Positions 26,259-33,957 of a stretch of DNA of 64,000 bases are shown in pieces (within the stretch, counting starts at the first letter, position 1; each line of letters opens with the position of its first letter). The notes under the pieces were generated by a model, which saw only the letters and a program-made list of their open reading frames with translations, did not search any database and was not told the DNA's origin. This DNA is from JAWMQL01 sp033283165 (lineage in GTDB: Bacteria; Pseudomonadota; Gammaproteobacteria; Pseudomonadales; Halieaceae), in contig JAWMQL010000006.1 in NCBI GenBank assembly GCA_033283165.1, forward strand, positions 124,001 through 188,000. The letters are read 5' to 3'. The position numbers were made by a program, and so were the translations under genes.

Positions 26259-27423
26259 GCTCCCGCTCCCGCACCGACAGGTACAGCGCCAGGACCGCAG
26301 CCAGGCAATACAGCAACGCCACGGCCAGCAATACCGGTTCGTAACCGCCGCTGCGATCGTAGGCAAACCCGGCCAGTGGCGGCCCCACCAAACCGAGCGG
26401 CAGCATCAGCGGCGTTTGTGCCCCGTTTACCTGGCCGATGATGGCCGGATCGAAGTAGCGGCTGTTGAGATAGGGGTGCAGGGGGATCAGGGCCCCGCCA
26501 CCAAAGCCCAGCAGGCCCATGGCGACCACCATCACCGCCGTGGACTCCGCGGACCACAACAGGGCAATGGCCACCGCCTGCAGTGACAGCACGAACGCTG
26601 CCAGTTGTGCGGCGCGGTCCCGCAGGGCATCACCCAGCCAGGCCAGCGCCGTTTTACCCACCAGGCCACCTGCCCCGGCCAGCGCCAACAGCAGCCCTGC
26701 CGACGCGGGGCTGTAGCCCAGCGAGCGAAAATAGGGTGGGTAGCAGATGGTCATTACCAGGGCGCCGTTGAATCCCAGCGCCACCAGGCTGCCGATCAAC
26801 CAGAATGCACGCTCTCGATAGATTGCGCGGGCCAGTGGTTGCCGTTCAGCCGCCGGCCGCCCGGCGACCGGCGGGACCGCGAACAGGACCACCGCCCAGA
26901 CAATACCCAGGAGTGAAAGGGACAGGCTCAGCAGAGTCGTGCGCCAGTCAAACCAGTCCAGCAAGAGTCCGGTCGCCGGCGGCAGAACGATACTGGCCAG
27001 GCTGATACCGATCGCCGCGATCGCCAGCGCCCTGGCCTCTCGACCCGGGTAAACGCGGGTCAGCAGGGCATTGATCACCACCGGACCATAGCCGGTCATA
27101 CCGAGGGTAAACCCGAGAAAGCCGAGCCCGGCCAACAGCAGGTTCGGCGCCTGACTGACCAGGCACAGGGATAGCAGCGCAACGCTGGCGCCGGCCAGGA
27201 TCAGTCGCCGAGCCGGCATCCGATCCACCAGTTTGCCGACGTACGGCGAGACGAGACCCGGCACCAGCAGCAGCGCCACCGGGGCGATATTGAGCGTCGC
27301 CACGCCAACACCGAACTCCCGGGACAGGTCGTCGACGAAAAATCCGTACAGGCTGATCAGCCCGATACCGAAGCCGAGACACACCATGCCGGCCATGGCG
27401 GGCAGCCACGAGGAGAGTTTCAA
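26230..27423 (-). CDS. Major facilitator superfamily transporter
   Basis: A 397-residue inner-membrane transporter with twelve predicted helices in two six-helix halves. Visible features include FVDDLSREFGVGVATLN after helix 1 and GKLVDRMPARRL, a version of the conserved loop 2-3 motif. Subgroups of this type include oxalate/formate- and monocarboxylate-like MFS carriers. TTG at 27423 is the only start that keeps helix 1 complete apart from an internal ATG at 27396. The substrate is unknown; its position beside the sugar-oxidation and decarboxylase genes hints at uptake of a carboxylate or sugar derivative. Confidence 0.87.
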   Translation of the reverse strand: MKLSSWLPAMAGMVCLGFGIGLISLYGFFVDDLSREFGVGVATLNIAPVALLLVPGLVSPYVGKLVDRMPARRLILAGASVALLSLCLVSQAPNLLLAGLGFLGFTLGMTGYGPVVINALLTRVYPGREARALAIAAIGISLASIVLPPATGLLLDWFDWRTTLLSLSLSLLGIVWAVVLFAVPPVAGRPAAERQPLARAIYRERAFWLIGSLVALGFNGALVMTICYPPYFRSLGYSPASAGLLLALAGAGGLVGKTALAWLGDALRDRAAQLAAFVLSLQAVAIALLWSAESTAVMVVAMGLLGFGGGALIPLHPYLNSRYFDPAIIGQVNGAQTPLMLPLGLVGPPLAGFAYDRSGGYEPVLLAVALLYCLAAVLALYLSVRERELSPGAGPGG

Positions 27424-27455
27424 GAGAAGGTCACCCAGAGAGCCGGCGCAGCGAA

Positions 27456-27545
27456 CGTAGGCTCTTCACCGGACACGCCGTGAACCCTTCCATGGGGGCT
27501 CGGGTTCGCCATCCATGGCTCACACGGTCCGTTGAAGAGCCTACG
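27456..27545. repeat. Complex 90-base palindrome (REP-like element)
   Basis: Outer arms CGTAGGCTCTTCA (27456-27468) and TGAAGAGCCTACG (27533-27545) are perfect inverted copies. Inside them, CGGAC/GTCCG, GTGA/TCAC and GAACCC/GGGTTC pair in order, leaving a loop with CCATGGGGGCT. Such a nested structure is typical of repetitive extragenic palindromes. It lies between two minus-strand genes, and no coding function is likely. It is unrelated in sequence to the GGGGACAGTT palindromes. Confidence 0.75.
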
Positions 27546-27589
27546 CCCCCTGCACCTCCTACCTACCGAGGTCCACTGTGCGACTGCGC

Positions 27590-28369
27590 TCAGCTGCGCT
27601 TCGGGCCGCCGTTGGTGCCGGGCCAGCGGGAACCGGAGATGGTGTCGGCGAAGGGCAGGAAGCCTTCCGGGTCCAGCGGACCGGCCAGCTTGATTTCCCG
27701 GTCGACAAAGATCGGCCACCAGAGGTGCGCGGACACCTGCTCGCGCAGCGGCAGTTCCGTGGCCAGGGGGTCCCAGGGGGAGTCGCGCAGGATCAGTTCC
27801 CCCTGGACTTCCTCCCGCCAGGCGGTGCCGTAGCGACTGCGCACGTGGACCACATGAGGCGGGAAGTCGTAACCGGTGGCGGGACCGCCCACGCTGACCG
27901 CGCGGGATACCTTGATCCACCACTCGTGCAGGTCGAATTCCTCCGGTATCTCGGCGGGACCGGTGGATACGCCCTTGAATTCCGCGAAGGTATAGCCCTG
28001 GTGGCTGGAACGCGCGCTGACCTGGGGCCCGAGGCGATAGTAATCCGTGGTGCAGGGGTACTTGGGCTGGCCGTTCATTTCCTGGCTGCCGAAGATCGCC
28101 GACTCCTGGTCGATCCCGTAGCCGATGGCGTACTCGCCCTCGATCCCGTCATACACGGCATCCACGGTTTGCAGGATGCCGTACTCGGGCTCGTCCGGCA
28201 CCGGGAAGTTGTAGAAGGTCAGGGTCACGTGGGGGTTGGCACCGGGCTCGATGCCGGGGGGCAACAGGGCGGCGACCTTGTCCGGATCGGTGCGGTAGAC
28301 GACCTTCAGCATCGGCCAGTTGACGATATCGCCCGGGCTACCCTGGGGCGCAGCTGCTTGGTTACTCAT
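27590..28369 (-). CDS. Acetoacetate decarboxylase family protein
   Basis: A 259-residue member of the ADC superfamily. The pattern is N-terminal MLKVVYRTDPDKVAALLPPG, then YNFPVPDEPEYG, YAIGYGIDQESAIFGSQEMN and GQPKYP. In clostridial ADC the Schiff-base site is a PKK pair; here a single Lys followed by Tyr (QPKYP) sits at the matching place, so decarboxylase activity is doubtful and a hydratase/aldolase-like or other role is possible. It starts 34 bases after the SDR gene and is the last member of the leftward operon from 31496. Length is normal. Confidence 0.85.
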   Translation of the reverse strand: MSNQAAAPQGSPGDIVNWPMLKVVYRTDPDKVAALLPPGIEPGANPHVTLTFYNFPVPDEPEYGILQTVDAVYDGIEGEYAIGYGIDQESAIFGSQEMNGQPKYPCTTDYYRLGPQVSARSSHQGYTFAEFKGVSTGPAEIPEEFDLHEWWIKVSRAVSVGGPATGYDFPPHVVHVRSRYGTAWREEVQGELILRDSPWDPLATELPLREQVSAHLWWPIFVDREIKLAGPLDPEGFLPFADTISGSRWPGTNGGPKRS

Positions 28370-28403
28370 ATCCTTATCCTTTTCCTTGATGTCACGATTG
28401 AAA

Positions 28404-29282
28404 CTAACCCACCATGGCGGGCACGGGGGTATCCCGGTTGAGAATCATGTCCGCACGGGCGCGAATTTTGGCCTCGGTCTCAGCGGTCGTCTCCAGCAGC
28501 CAGAAGGCATCCCGCTCCAGCCCGCGCAGGGCCATATCGGCCACCTGGTCGGGGTGGGTGGTTTGCAGGTCGACACCGAACTCCGCCGCCATCTTCTTCA
28601 TGTCCTCGACCGAATTGATACCGGACTCGTTGCCTGCCACATCTTTCTGCAGTTCCTCGGGCCGGACCCGACCGGAATTGAACAGACCGGTTTCCACCAC
28701 GTGTGGGCCCGGGAACAGGGCGCTCACTTTCACCGGCAGACCGCCCGCCTGCACCTGGTAGTGCAGGTTCTCGGTAATCGCGTGCACCGCGGCCTTGGAC
28801 GCGGTGTAGATCGGGGCGTCGGGCAGGATCACATAGGCGCCGTTACCGGAACCGGTCACCACGAAATGGGCCTCGCTACCCGCCGCCACCAGCCGCGGCA
28901 TAAAGGCGCGGATGGAGTTGATCACACCCCAGACATTGACATTGAAACACCACTGCCAGTCTTTCTCGGAATAGTCCCACATGGCGCCGGTCTCGCCGGC
29001 GCCGATCCCGGCGTTGGCAAACACCAGGTCGATACCGCCGAAGTTCGCTGCAGCCCGCTCGGCGAGGGCGTTGAGGCTGTCCAGCGAGCTTACGTCGCAG
29101 CGCTCGACAATGGCCTCGATTCCCTCCGCTGCCAGGTCCGCCGCCACCTGCTCCATGGCCTGGGGATCGACATCACCCACCACGATCCGGGCGCCGCGCC
29201 GACCCAGGGCAAAAGCCAGGGATCGACCAACCCCGCTGGCGCCACCGGTAATGACGGCGACCTTGTCCTGGAAATCTTTCAC
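28404..29282 (-). CDS. SDR-family oxidoreductase
   Basis: A 292-residue short-chain dehydrogenase. The cofactor loop is ITGGASGVGRSLA (about 9-21), DVDP provides the acidic residue after beta-2, NAGIG is near residue 84, the catalytic Ser is in VVTGSGNG and the active-site motif is YTASKAAVH. GTG at 29282 shares one base with the stop of the Rieske gene (TAGTG), which fixes the start despite a longer open frame. The operon context (Rieske oxygenase, amidohydrolase) suggests oxidation of a hydroxylated intermediate. Substrate unknown. Confidence 0.91.
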   Translation of the reverse strand: MKDFQDKVAVITGGASGVGRSLAFALGRRGARIVVGDVDPQAMEQVAADLAAEGIEAIVERCDVSSLDSLNALAERAAANFGGIDLVFANAGIGAGETGAMWDYSEKDWQWCFNVNVWGVINSIRAFMPRLVAAGSEAHFVVTGSGNGAYVILPDAPIYTASKAAVHAITENLHYQVQAGGLPVKVSALFPGPHVVETGLFNSGRVRPEELQKDVAGNESGINSVEDMKKMAAEFGVDLQTTHPDQVADMALRGLERDAFWLLETTAETEAKIRARADMILNRDTPVPAMVG

Positions 29283-30256
29283 TAGGCGATATCCCGCTGG
29301 TCCTGGGAAGTGAGATAGAACTGGCGTACCCACTTGCGGAAGGTCACCAGGGTCTGGTCACCCTTGCAGAATACCGGTCTTTGCTTGTGCACCTTGTTGG
29401 CCCAGATCGGGTAGTCGTCCGACAGGCCGTTGATGATGCCGTTCATCACATCGTCGCCGGCGTAATCCTCGATCTCCCGTCGCACGATAAGGGTCCAGCG
29501 CATGACGGTCTCATTGCGGTTGATGGGCTGGGCGCTGTTGTACATGATCATCTCGGCGTCGGGTCCGTAGGTGGTGCGCACCATGGCGAAGCCCGGGCTG
29601 TAGGTGGTCGCGTGCAGGTGACCGGGGTAGTCCGCGTTCGCCATTTCCGAGTGCAGGTGCATGGTGCGACCATCCGGGTCAATGCTGACTGACGATTCGG
29701 GCACTGCCATCTGCCCGTGCACGAACTGGAAGTGCACCGGGTCACAGGAATTCTCGCAGATGTCCTGCACGTGTGCGGGGACACGGTGCTCGGTGTAGCG
29801 GGGCGCGGTCCAGTTGGGATCCCCCAGTTCCGGCAGGTCGGGCAATCCCCACTGGGGGGCGGTATTTTCCGGGTGGAACCAGACGTAGATCTCGCCGTTC
29901 TTCTCCTCGGTGTGCCAGGTGCGCACCCGGGCCCGGTCCGGTATCTCGTCGCAGTAGGGGATCTTCGCGCACCTGCCGTCGCCGGCATTGAACTGCCAGC
30001 CGTGAAAGGGACAGCGGATTGTCTCGCCGATCACGCGACCCTCGTGCCCGAGGTGGGCACCCAGGTGGGGGCAGAAGGCGTCCTGCAGCGCCACCTGGCC
30101 GGAGCGGGTGCGGTAGACAACCAGCTCCCGGTCAAAGGCCTGCACCGGCTTCACCTCGCCGATGGCCAGTTCATGGGACCGTTCCACCGAGTACCAGCCC
30201 ATGGGGAACTCGGGCGTGGAATTGGTTTTCGATTCACAGGCTTCTACGATCGTCAT
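29282..30256 (-). CDS. Rieske non-heme iron oxygenase, terminal oxygenase component
   Basis: A 324-residue monooxygenase or dioxygenase alpha subunit. The Rieske [2Fe-2S] ligands are C62-P-H64 (FCPHLGAHLG) and C82-PF-H85 (RCPFHGWQF). The mononuclear iron triad is D172-PV-H175-FQFV-H180, in the canonical D-x2-H-x4-H form. The sequence recalls sterol-modifying Rieske enzymes of the KshA and DAF-36/Neverland groups, though I cannot align it. ATG 30256 follows AGGAG; the upstream extension is rejected. No reductase gene is nearby. It sits 25 bases after the amidohydrolase stop, so the two are co-transcribed. Confidence 0.92.
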   Translation of the reverse strand: MTIVEACESKTNSTPEFPMGWYSVERSHELAIGEVKPVQAFDRELVVYRTRSGQVALQDAFCPHLGAHLGHEGRVIGETIRCPFHGWQFNAGDGRCAKIPYCDEIPDRARVRTWHTEEKNGEIYVWFHPENTAPQWGLPDLPELGDPNWTAPRYTEHRVPAHVQDICENSCDPVHFQFVHGQMAVPESSVSIDPDGRTMHLHSEMANADYPGHLHATTYSPGFAMVRTTYGPDAEMIMYNSAQPINRNETVMRWTLIVRREIEDYAGDDVMNGIINGLSDDYPIWANKVHKQRPVFCKGDQTLVTFRKWVRQFYLTSQDQRDIA

Positions 30257-30281
30257 GCTCTTGCTCCTGTCGCGTCGACGT

Positions 30282-31496
30282 TCAGTTGAATATGGAGGTG
30301 TCGGGGCCGATCTCGGCGGCCACGGCCTGCAGGCGTTCGCGGTCCAGACCATAGAAGGCCACCGCGTTCTCGCCCAGTATCTTGCGCCCGTCGGCTTCCG
30401 GGATGCCGGCGAAGGTTTCCTCATAGTAGGCCCGGGTGTTGGGCCAGGTGCCCTCGGGGTGGGGGAAGTCCGATCCCCACATGATCAGGTCGGTACCGAC
30501 CAGGTCGCGCAATTCAATATCCGAGCGCGGGACACAGGAGGCGCCGATACCGCAGTTGCGCGCGAAATATTCTGATGGCTTCATGCTCAGGTGAGAGCGG
30601 AAATCGCCAAGCTTGGCGGAAAACTGCACGTCCGTGTAGTTGTGATCCAGCAGGCGCAGCCAGGGTGGCAGCATGAACAGGGTGCCGCCCTCCACGATCA
30701 TGGTCCGGAGCCGCGGGTAGCGTTCGAACACGCCGCCCCAGATCATGAAGGTGAGCGGCCGGTACAGCCACCACATCACCTCGGAGACATAGACCCCCAT
30801 CGCACCGGGCAACTGCTCGCTGTCGTCCTCCAGCGGGAAGCCGGGACCGAAGTACTCCGCGTGAGGCGCCGGGCCGGAGTGGAAGTGCACGATCACCCCG
30901 AGATCCTCGCACACCTCCCAGAACGGGTCGTACTTGCGGTGGTGGTAGGGGGCGTGCTCATACCACAGGGTGGGAATCATCACCGCGCGCAGGCCGTTGT
31001 CCACGCACCAGCGTACCGCCTCGACCGCCTGGTCCACGTCCCACAACAGCGGGATGGACGCCACCCCGATGTGCCGCGCAGGATCGTTGGCACACAGCTC
31101 CGCCAGCCAGCGGTTGTGCGCCATGGCCCCGGCCCACTGCAGCTCCGGCACCATATCCCGGGGCGACAGGCCCAGACCCGCGCCGAAGGGTGGCGTATTC
31201 TTTTCCGTGATGCCGTCGGGAAAGATCACCTCAGCCGCGATGCCGTCACCCGCCAGCATGTTGAGCCGCTCGCCGTAGTCCCAGGCGCCGGTCAGCTGTC
31301 GCTCTATCGGGGCGCGCCAGGCGTCGTTGATTTCCTTGATAAGGAAGCTCTGCTCGGACTTCTCCATCATTTCGACCGTGATGGCTACCGCCGCATCCAG
31401 CATTTCGTGGTACTTGCTCTCCACGTAGGGCTTGTACTCGGCAATCGGCAAACCGGCATGGCAATCGGTGGATACCACCAACAGACGTTCTGACAT
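30282..31496 (-). CDS. Amidohydrolase-2 family metal-dependent hydrolase/decarboxylase
   Basis: A 404-residue TIM-barrel protein of the ACMSD/amidohydrolase-2 type. The metal-binding DCHAG near the N-terminus (11-15) starts strand 1, IVHFHSGPAPH carries a central metal His, and MWGSDFPHPEG carries the C-terminal Asp. Members hydrolyse C-C or C-N bonds or decarboxylate aromatic acids. It is the first gene of a leftward operon facing the TetR gene, with about 150 bases between them. The large Trp-rich middle (SEVMWWLYRPL) suggests a hydrophobic substrate. Reaction unknown. Confidence 0.9.
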   Translation of the reverse strand: MSERLLVVSTDCHAGLPIAEYKPYVESKYHEMLDAAVAITVEMMEKSEQSFLIKEINDAWRAPIERQLTGAWDYGERLNMLAGDGIAAEVIFPDGITEKNTPPFGAGLGLSPRDMVPELQWAGAMAHNRWLAELCANDPARHIGVASIPLLWDVDQAVEAVRWCVDNGLRAVMIPTLWYEHAPYHHRKYDPFWEVCEDLGVIVHFHSGPAPHAEYFGPGFPLEDDSEQLPGAMGVYVSEVMWWLYRPLTFMIWGGVFERYPRLRTMIVEGGTLFMLPPWLRLLDHNYTDVQFSAKLGDFRSHLSMKPSEYFARNCGIGASCVPRSDIELRDLVGTDLIMWGSDFPHPEGTWPNTRAYYEETFAGIPEADGRKILGENAVAFYGLDRERLQAVAAEIGPDTSIFN

Positions 31497-31566
31497 GATG
31501 TTTCTAACTCACCTGGTAAAACTTAAGCACTGGATACACGGGCACAGACTGCTCACATGAGCAAAC

Positions 31567-31595
31567 TTGCACATTTGTATACAAAGTAGTGTAAT
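31567..31595 (+). promoter_or_regulatory. Candidate sigma-70 promoter of the TetR gene
   Basis: TTGCAC at 31567-31572 and TGTAAT at 31590-31595 are separated by 17 bases. The -10 box matches five of six consensus bases and the -35 only three, so it is a moderate promoter by eye. A start site about 31602 would exclude translation starts before that point and supports ATG at 31645. The operator palindrome lies within the spacer. Confidence 0.4.
31574..31585. promoter_or_regulatory. Candidate TetR operator, perfect palindrome TTTGTATACAAA
   Basis: A perfect 12-base palindrome between the divergent amidohydrolase and TetR genes. It falls inside the spacer of the predicted TetR-gene promoter, the typical place for auto-repression, and could at the same time control the leftward operon starting at 31496. 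Inference from position and symmetry only. Confidence 0.6.
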
Positions 31596-31644
31596 GGCCG
31601 CAGATTTGCAACAACTGTTACGCAAAAAGGTCATTCGGAACCAC

Positions 31645-32265
31645 ATGGACACGCTCGAGACGCCGGTGGGGCGTCGGGAAAAACGCAAGCGGGAAATTCG
31701 CGCCAGGATCGAGGAAGCGGCTTACGAGCTGTTCAAGGCACAGGGCATCGAGGAGACCTCCATCGAGCAGATCTGCCAGCAGGCCGACGTGGCGAGGCGA
31801 ACCTTTTACGGCTACTTCCCCAACAAGCACGCCCTGCTGGGCGGCCTCGGCGTATCCCGGCTGTACAGCCAGATGGGGCCCATGTTGCGTGTGCTGATGG
31901 CGGACCAGGACACGACCCGCGACCGGCTGGAAGCGATGATCGATTACATCGAGTCCAACTTTGCCTCCTACCAGGACATAGACCGGCAGCTCATCCTGAG
32001 CGCCCCCTCCACTTTCGCCAATCGCCCGGAGGAGCAGAAGGCCCTGGGTGACAGTTCCATTGCCGCGTTTGCCCGCCTGATCAAGGCCGGCAAGGCCATG
32101 GGTGATGTGAACGAGGAGTTTTCCGCGGAAATTCTCGCCACCATCGTGGTGGGCACCCTGAATACGCTGACCACCAGTTGGGCCATCGACGCCGCGTACC
32201 CGATCTTTGCCAAGCTGGAGGAGGCGCGGGTCATATTCGAGCAGTTGATCTGCAAGGACAACTGA
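31645..32265 (+). CDS. TetR-family transcriptional regulator
   Basis: A 206-residue repressor-type regulator. The N-terminal helix-turn-helix runs from REIRARIEEAAYELF through SIEQICQQADVARRTFYGYF, the typical TetR pattern, and the rest is a helical ligand domain. The frame is open upstream to a TTG at 31567 and an ATG at 31594, but both precede the likely transcription start, so I use ATG 31645; no start has a strong ribosome site. It is divergent from the amidohydrolase operon and followed by the racemase-cupin-P450 genes, so it probably governs both arms. The inducer may be a CoA ester or hydrophobic substrate. Confidence 0.9.
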   Translation: MDTLETPVGRREKRKREIRARIEEAAYELFKAQGIEETSIEQICQQADVARRTFYGYFPNKHALLGGLGVSRLYSQMGPMLRVLMADQDTTRDRLEAMIDYIESNFASYQDIDRQLILSAPSTFANRPEEQKALGDSSIAAFARLIKAGKAMGDVNEEFSAEILATIVVGTLNTLTTSWAIDAAYPIFAKLEEARVIFEQLICKDN

Positions 32266-32343
32266 CCCGACCGCATTCGCCATTGCCCGGTGCCCACCGG
32301 GACGGCATGGTGGCACTCACATGAACAGGAGCAGGACGCAACC

Positions 32344-33507
32344 ATGGGACCCCTGAAGGGCCGGACAATCATCGAAATCGCGGGCCTGGGCCCCGGCCCC
32401 TTCTGCGCCATGCTGCTGGCGGATATGGGTGCCGAAGTCATCCGGGTGGAGCGCCCGGGGGGCAGCGGCTTCGCCGCCGCCCACAACCCGAAGCTGGATT
32501 TTCTCAACCGCAACAAGCAGTGCATATCAATCAACCTCAAGGACACGGACGGCGTTGCCACGGTACTGGACATGGTGGCGCAGGCCGATGCCCTGCTGGA
32601 GGGCAATCGCCCCGGGGTCATGGAGCGACTGGGCCTGGGACCGGACGACTGCCTGGCCCGCAACCCACGCCTGGTGTACGGTCGGATGACGGGCTGGGGC
32701 CAGGAGGGACCCTGGAAGGATGCCGCCGGGCACGATCTCAACTACGTGGCGCTGTCAGGGGCGCTGCACCCCATGGGCCGGGCGGGGGAGAAACCTGCCA
32801 TCCCGCTGAACCTGGTGGGGGATTTCGGCGGTGGAGGCCTGCTGCTGGCCTACGGCCTGGTCTGCGCGCTGCTGGAGGCCGCCGGCTCCGGCGAGGGCCA
32901 GGTGGTGGACGCCGCCATGATCGACGGCGCCGCGACCCTGATGGCCAGCACCTTTGCCGCGCTGCAGGCCGACTTCTGGAAAGAGGAGCGAGGCACCAAT
33001 TTCCTTGACGGCGGAGCCCCCTTCTACGAGGTGTATGAGACGGCCGACGGTCGCTACATCTCCCTGGGGTCCATCGAGCCGCAGTTTTACGCCGCCCTGC
33101 TGGAACGGCTGGGCGAGGATGCGGCCGGCCTGGAAAACCAGTGGGACATGGCCAACTGGCCGGCGATGAAAGACCGGTTGGCGGCCGTTATCAGGCGCCG
33201 CACCCGCGATGACTGGGACCAGATCTTTGCGGGAGCGGATGTCTGTTATGCGCCGGTGCTGGCCATGAGCGAGGTGCGCCACCACCCCCATCACCAGGCT
33301 CGCGGCAGCTTCCTGGACGACGGCGAGGTCTGGCAACCGGCGCCGGCGCCGCGTTTCAGCCGCACCCCGGGCGAGGTGGCGCATCCCGCCAGGGGTATCG
33401 GTGAAAACAGCGCGGACGTCCTGCGCCGCTTCGGCTACAGCGAGCAGCAGGTGGCTGCGCGACTGGCCAGCGGCGCGGTAATACAGGCAGACGACAAAGA
33501 GGACTGA
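32344..33507 (+). CDS. Alpha-methylacyl-CoA racemase (CaiB/BaiF CoA-transferase family)
   Basis: Interconverts (2R)- and (2S)-methylacyl-CoA, needed before beta-oxidation of branched isoprenoid or steroid side chains. The 387-residue protein matches AMACR closely: EIAGLGPGPFCAMLLADMGA (11-30), AEVIRVERPGG, GHDLNYVALSG with proposed base H130, NLVGDFGGGG with D160, and FYEVYETADGRYISLGSIE. ATG 32344 follows GGAG. The two acid-base residues fit the mycobacterial enzyme (His126/Asp156), and this distinguishes it from true CoA-transferases of the family, although that reading is by memory. It sits three bases before the cupin gene. Confidence 0.9.
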   Translation: MGPLKGRTIIEIAGLGPGPFCAMLLADMGAEVIRVERPGGSGFAAAHNPKLDFLNRNKQCISINLKDTDGVATVLDMVAQADALLEGNRPGVMERLGLGPDDCLARNPRLVYGRMTGWGQEGPWKDAAGHDLNYVALSGALHPMGRAGEKPAIPLNLVGDFGGGGLLLAYGLVCALLEAAGSGEGQVVDAAMIDGAATLMASTFAALQADFWKEERGTNFLDGGAPFYEVYETADGRYISLGSIEPQFYAALLERLGEDAAGLENQWDMANWPAMKDRLAAVIRRRTRDDWDQIFAGADVCYAPVLAMSEVRHHPHHQARGSFLDDGEVWQPAPAPRFSRTPGEVAHPARGIGENSADVLRRFGYSEQQVAARLASGAVIQADDKED

Positions 33508-33510
33508 ACC

Positions 33511-33957
33511 ATGTTGACCCCGGAAGCGGTGCATTTTGGCGCCGACGACCTGCCTTTCGTCGATATCGGCGACGGCAGCAAACTGAAAGTGTTACAGCTT
33601 AAGACCGGCGAGGGCCTGTGGATCATCGAAAATATTTTCCAGGCCGGCTACGAGGTGGAAACGCACAAGCACACCGGCCCGGTATTCGGCTACACGACGG
33701 CGGGCGCCTGGAAGTACAAGGAGTACGACTACGTCAATCGCGCCGGCTCTTTCCTGTACGAACCGGCCGGTTCAGTGCACACCCTGCAGTGCATCGAGGA
33801 CGAGACCCGGGTCTGGTTCCAGATGTACGGCTCCAACATCAACCTGGACGCACAGGGCAACATCACCTCCATCGTGGACGGCCAGCTGACCCTGGAGTAC
33901 TACTACGCCATGTGTGAACAGCAGGGCCTGCCGCGCCCCCGGGTGCTGGTGGAATAG
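33511..33957 (+). CDS. Cupin protein of the 2,4'-dihydroxyacetophenone dioxygenase-like family
   Basis: A 148-residue single-domain cupin. Metal ligands are visible as H52-K-H54 (ETHKHTGPVFGYTTAG) and H90 in EPAGSVHTL, the usual two-His and later His pattern, with Glu/Gln partners less certain. Relatives cleave C-C bonds in aryl ketones, but many are uncharacterised. It begins three bases after the racemase stop and its TAG stop abuts the GTG of the P450, so all three are one transcription unit. The substrate is unlikely to be the named aryl ketone given the neighbours. Confidence 0.82.
   Translation: MLTPEAVHFGADDLPFVDIGDGSKLKVLQLKTGEGLWIIENIFQAGYEVETHKHTGPVFGYTTAGAWKYKEYDYVNRAGSFLYEPAGSVHTLQCIEDETRVWFQMYGSNINLDAQGNITSIVDGQLTLEYYYAMCEQQGLPRPRVLVE

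Noticed and set aside
31567..31644. Earlier starts (TTG 31567, ATG 31594) for the TetR gene
   Set aside because: They would lie within the predicted promoter and operator. ATG 31645 gives a normal TetR length.
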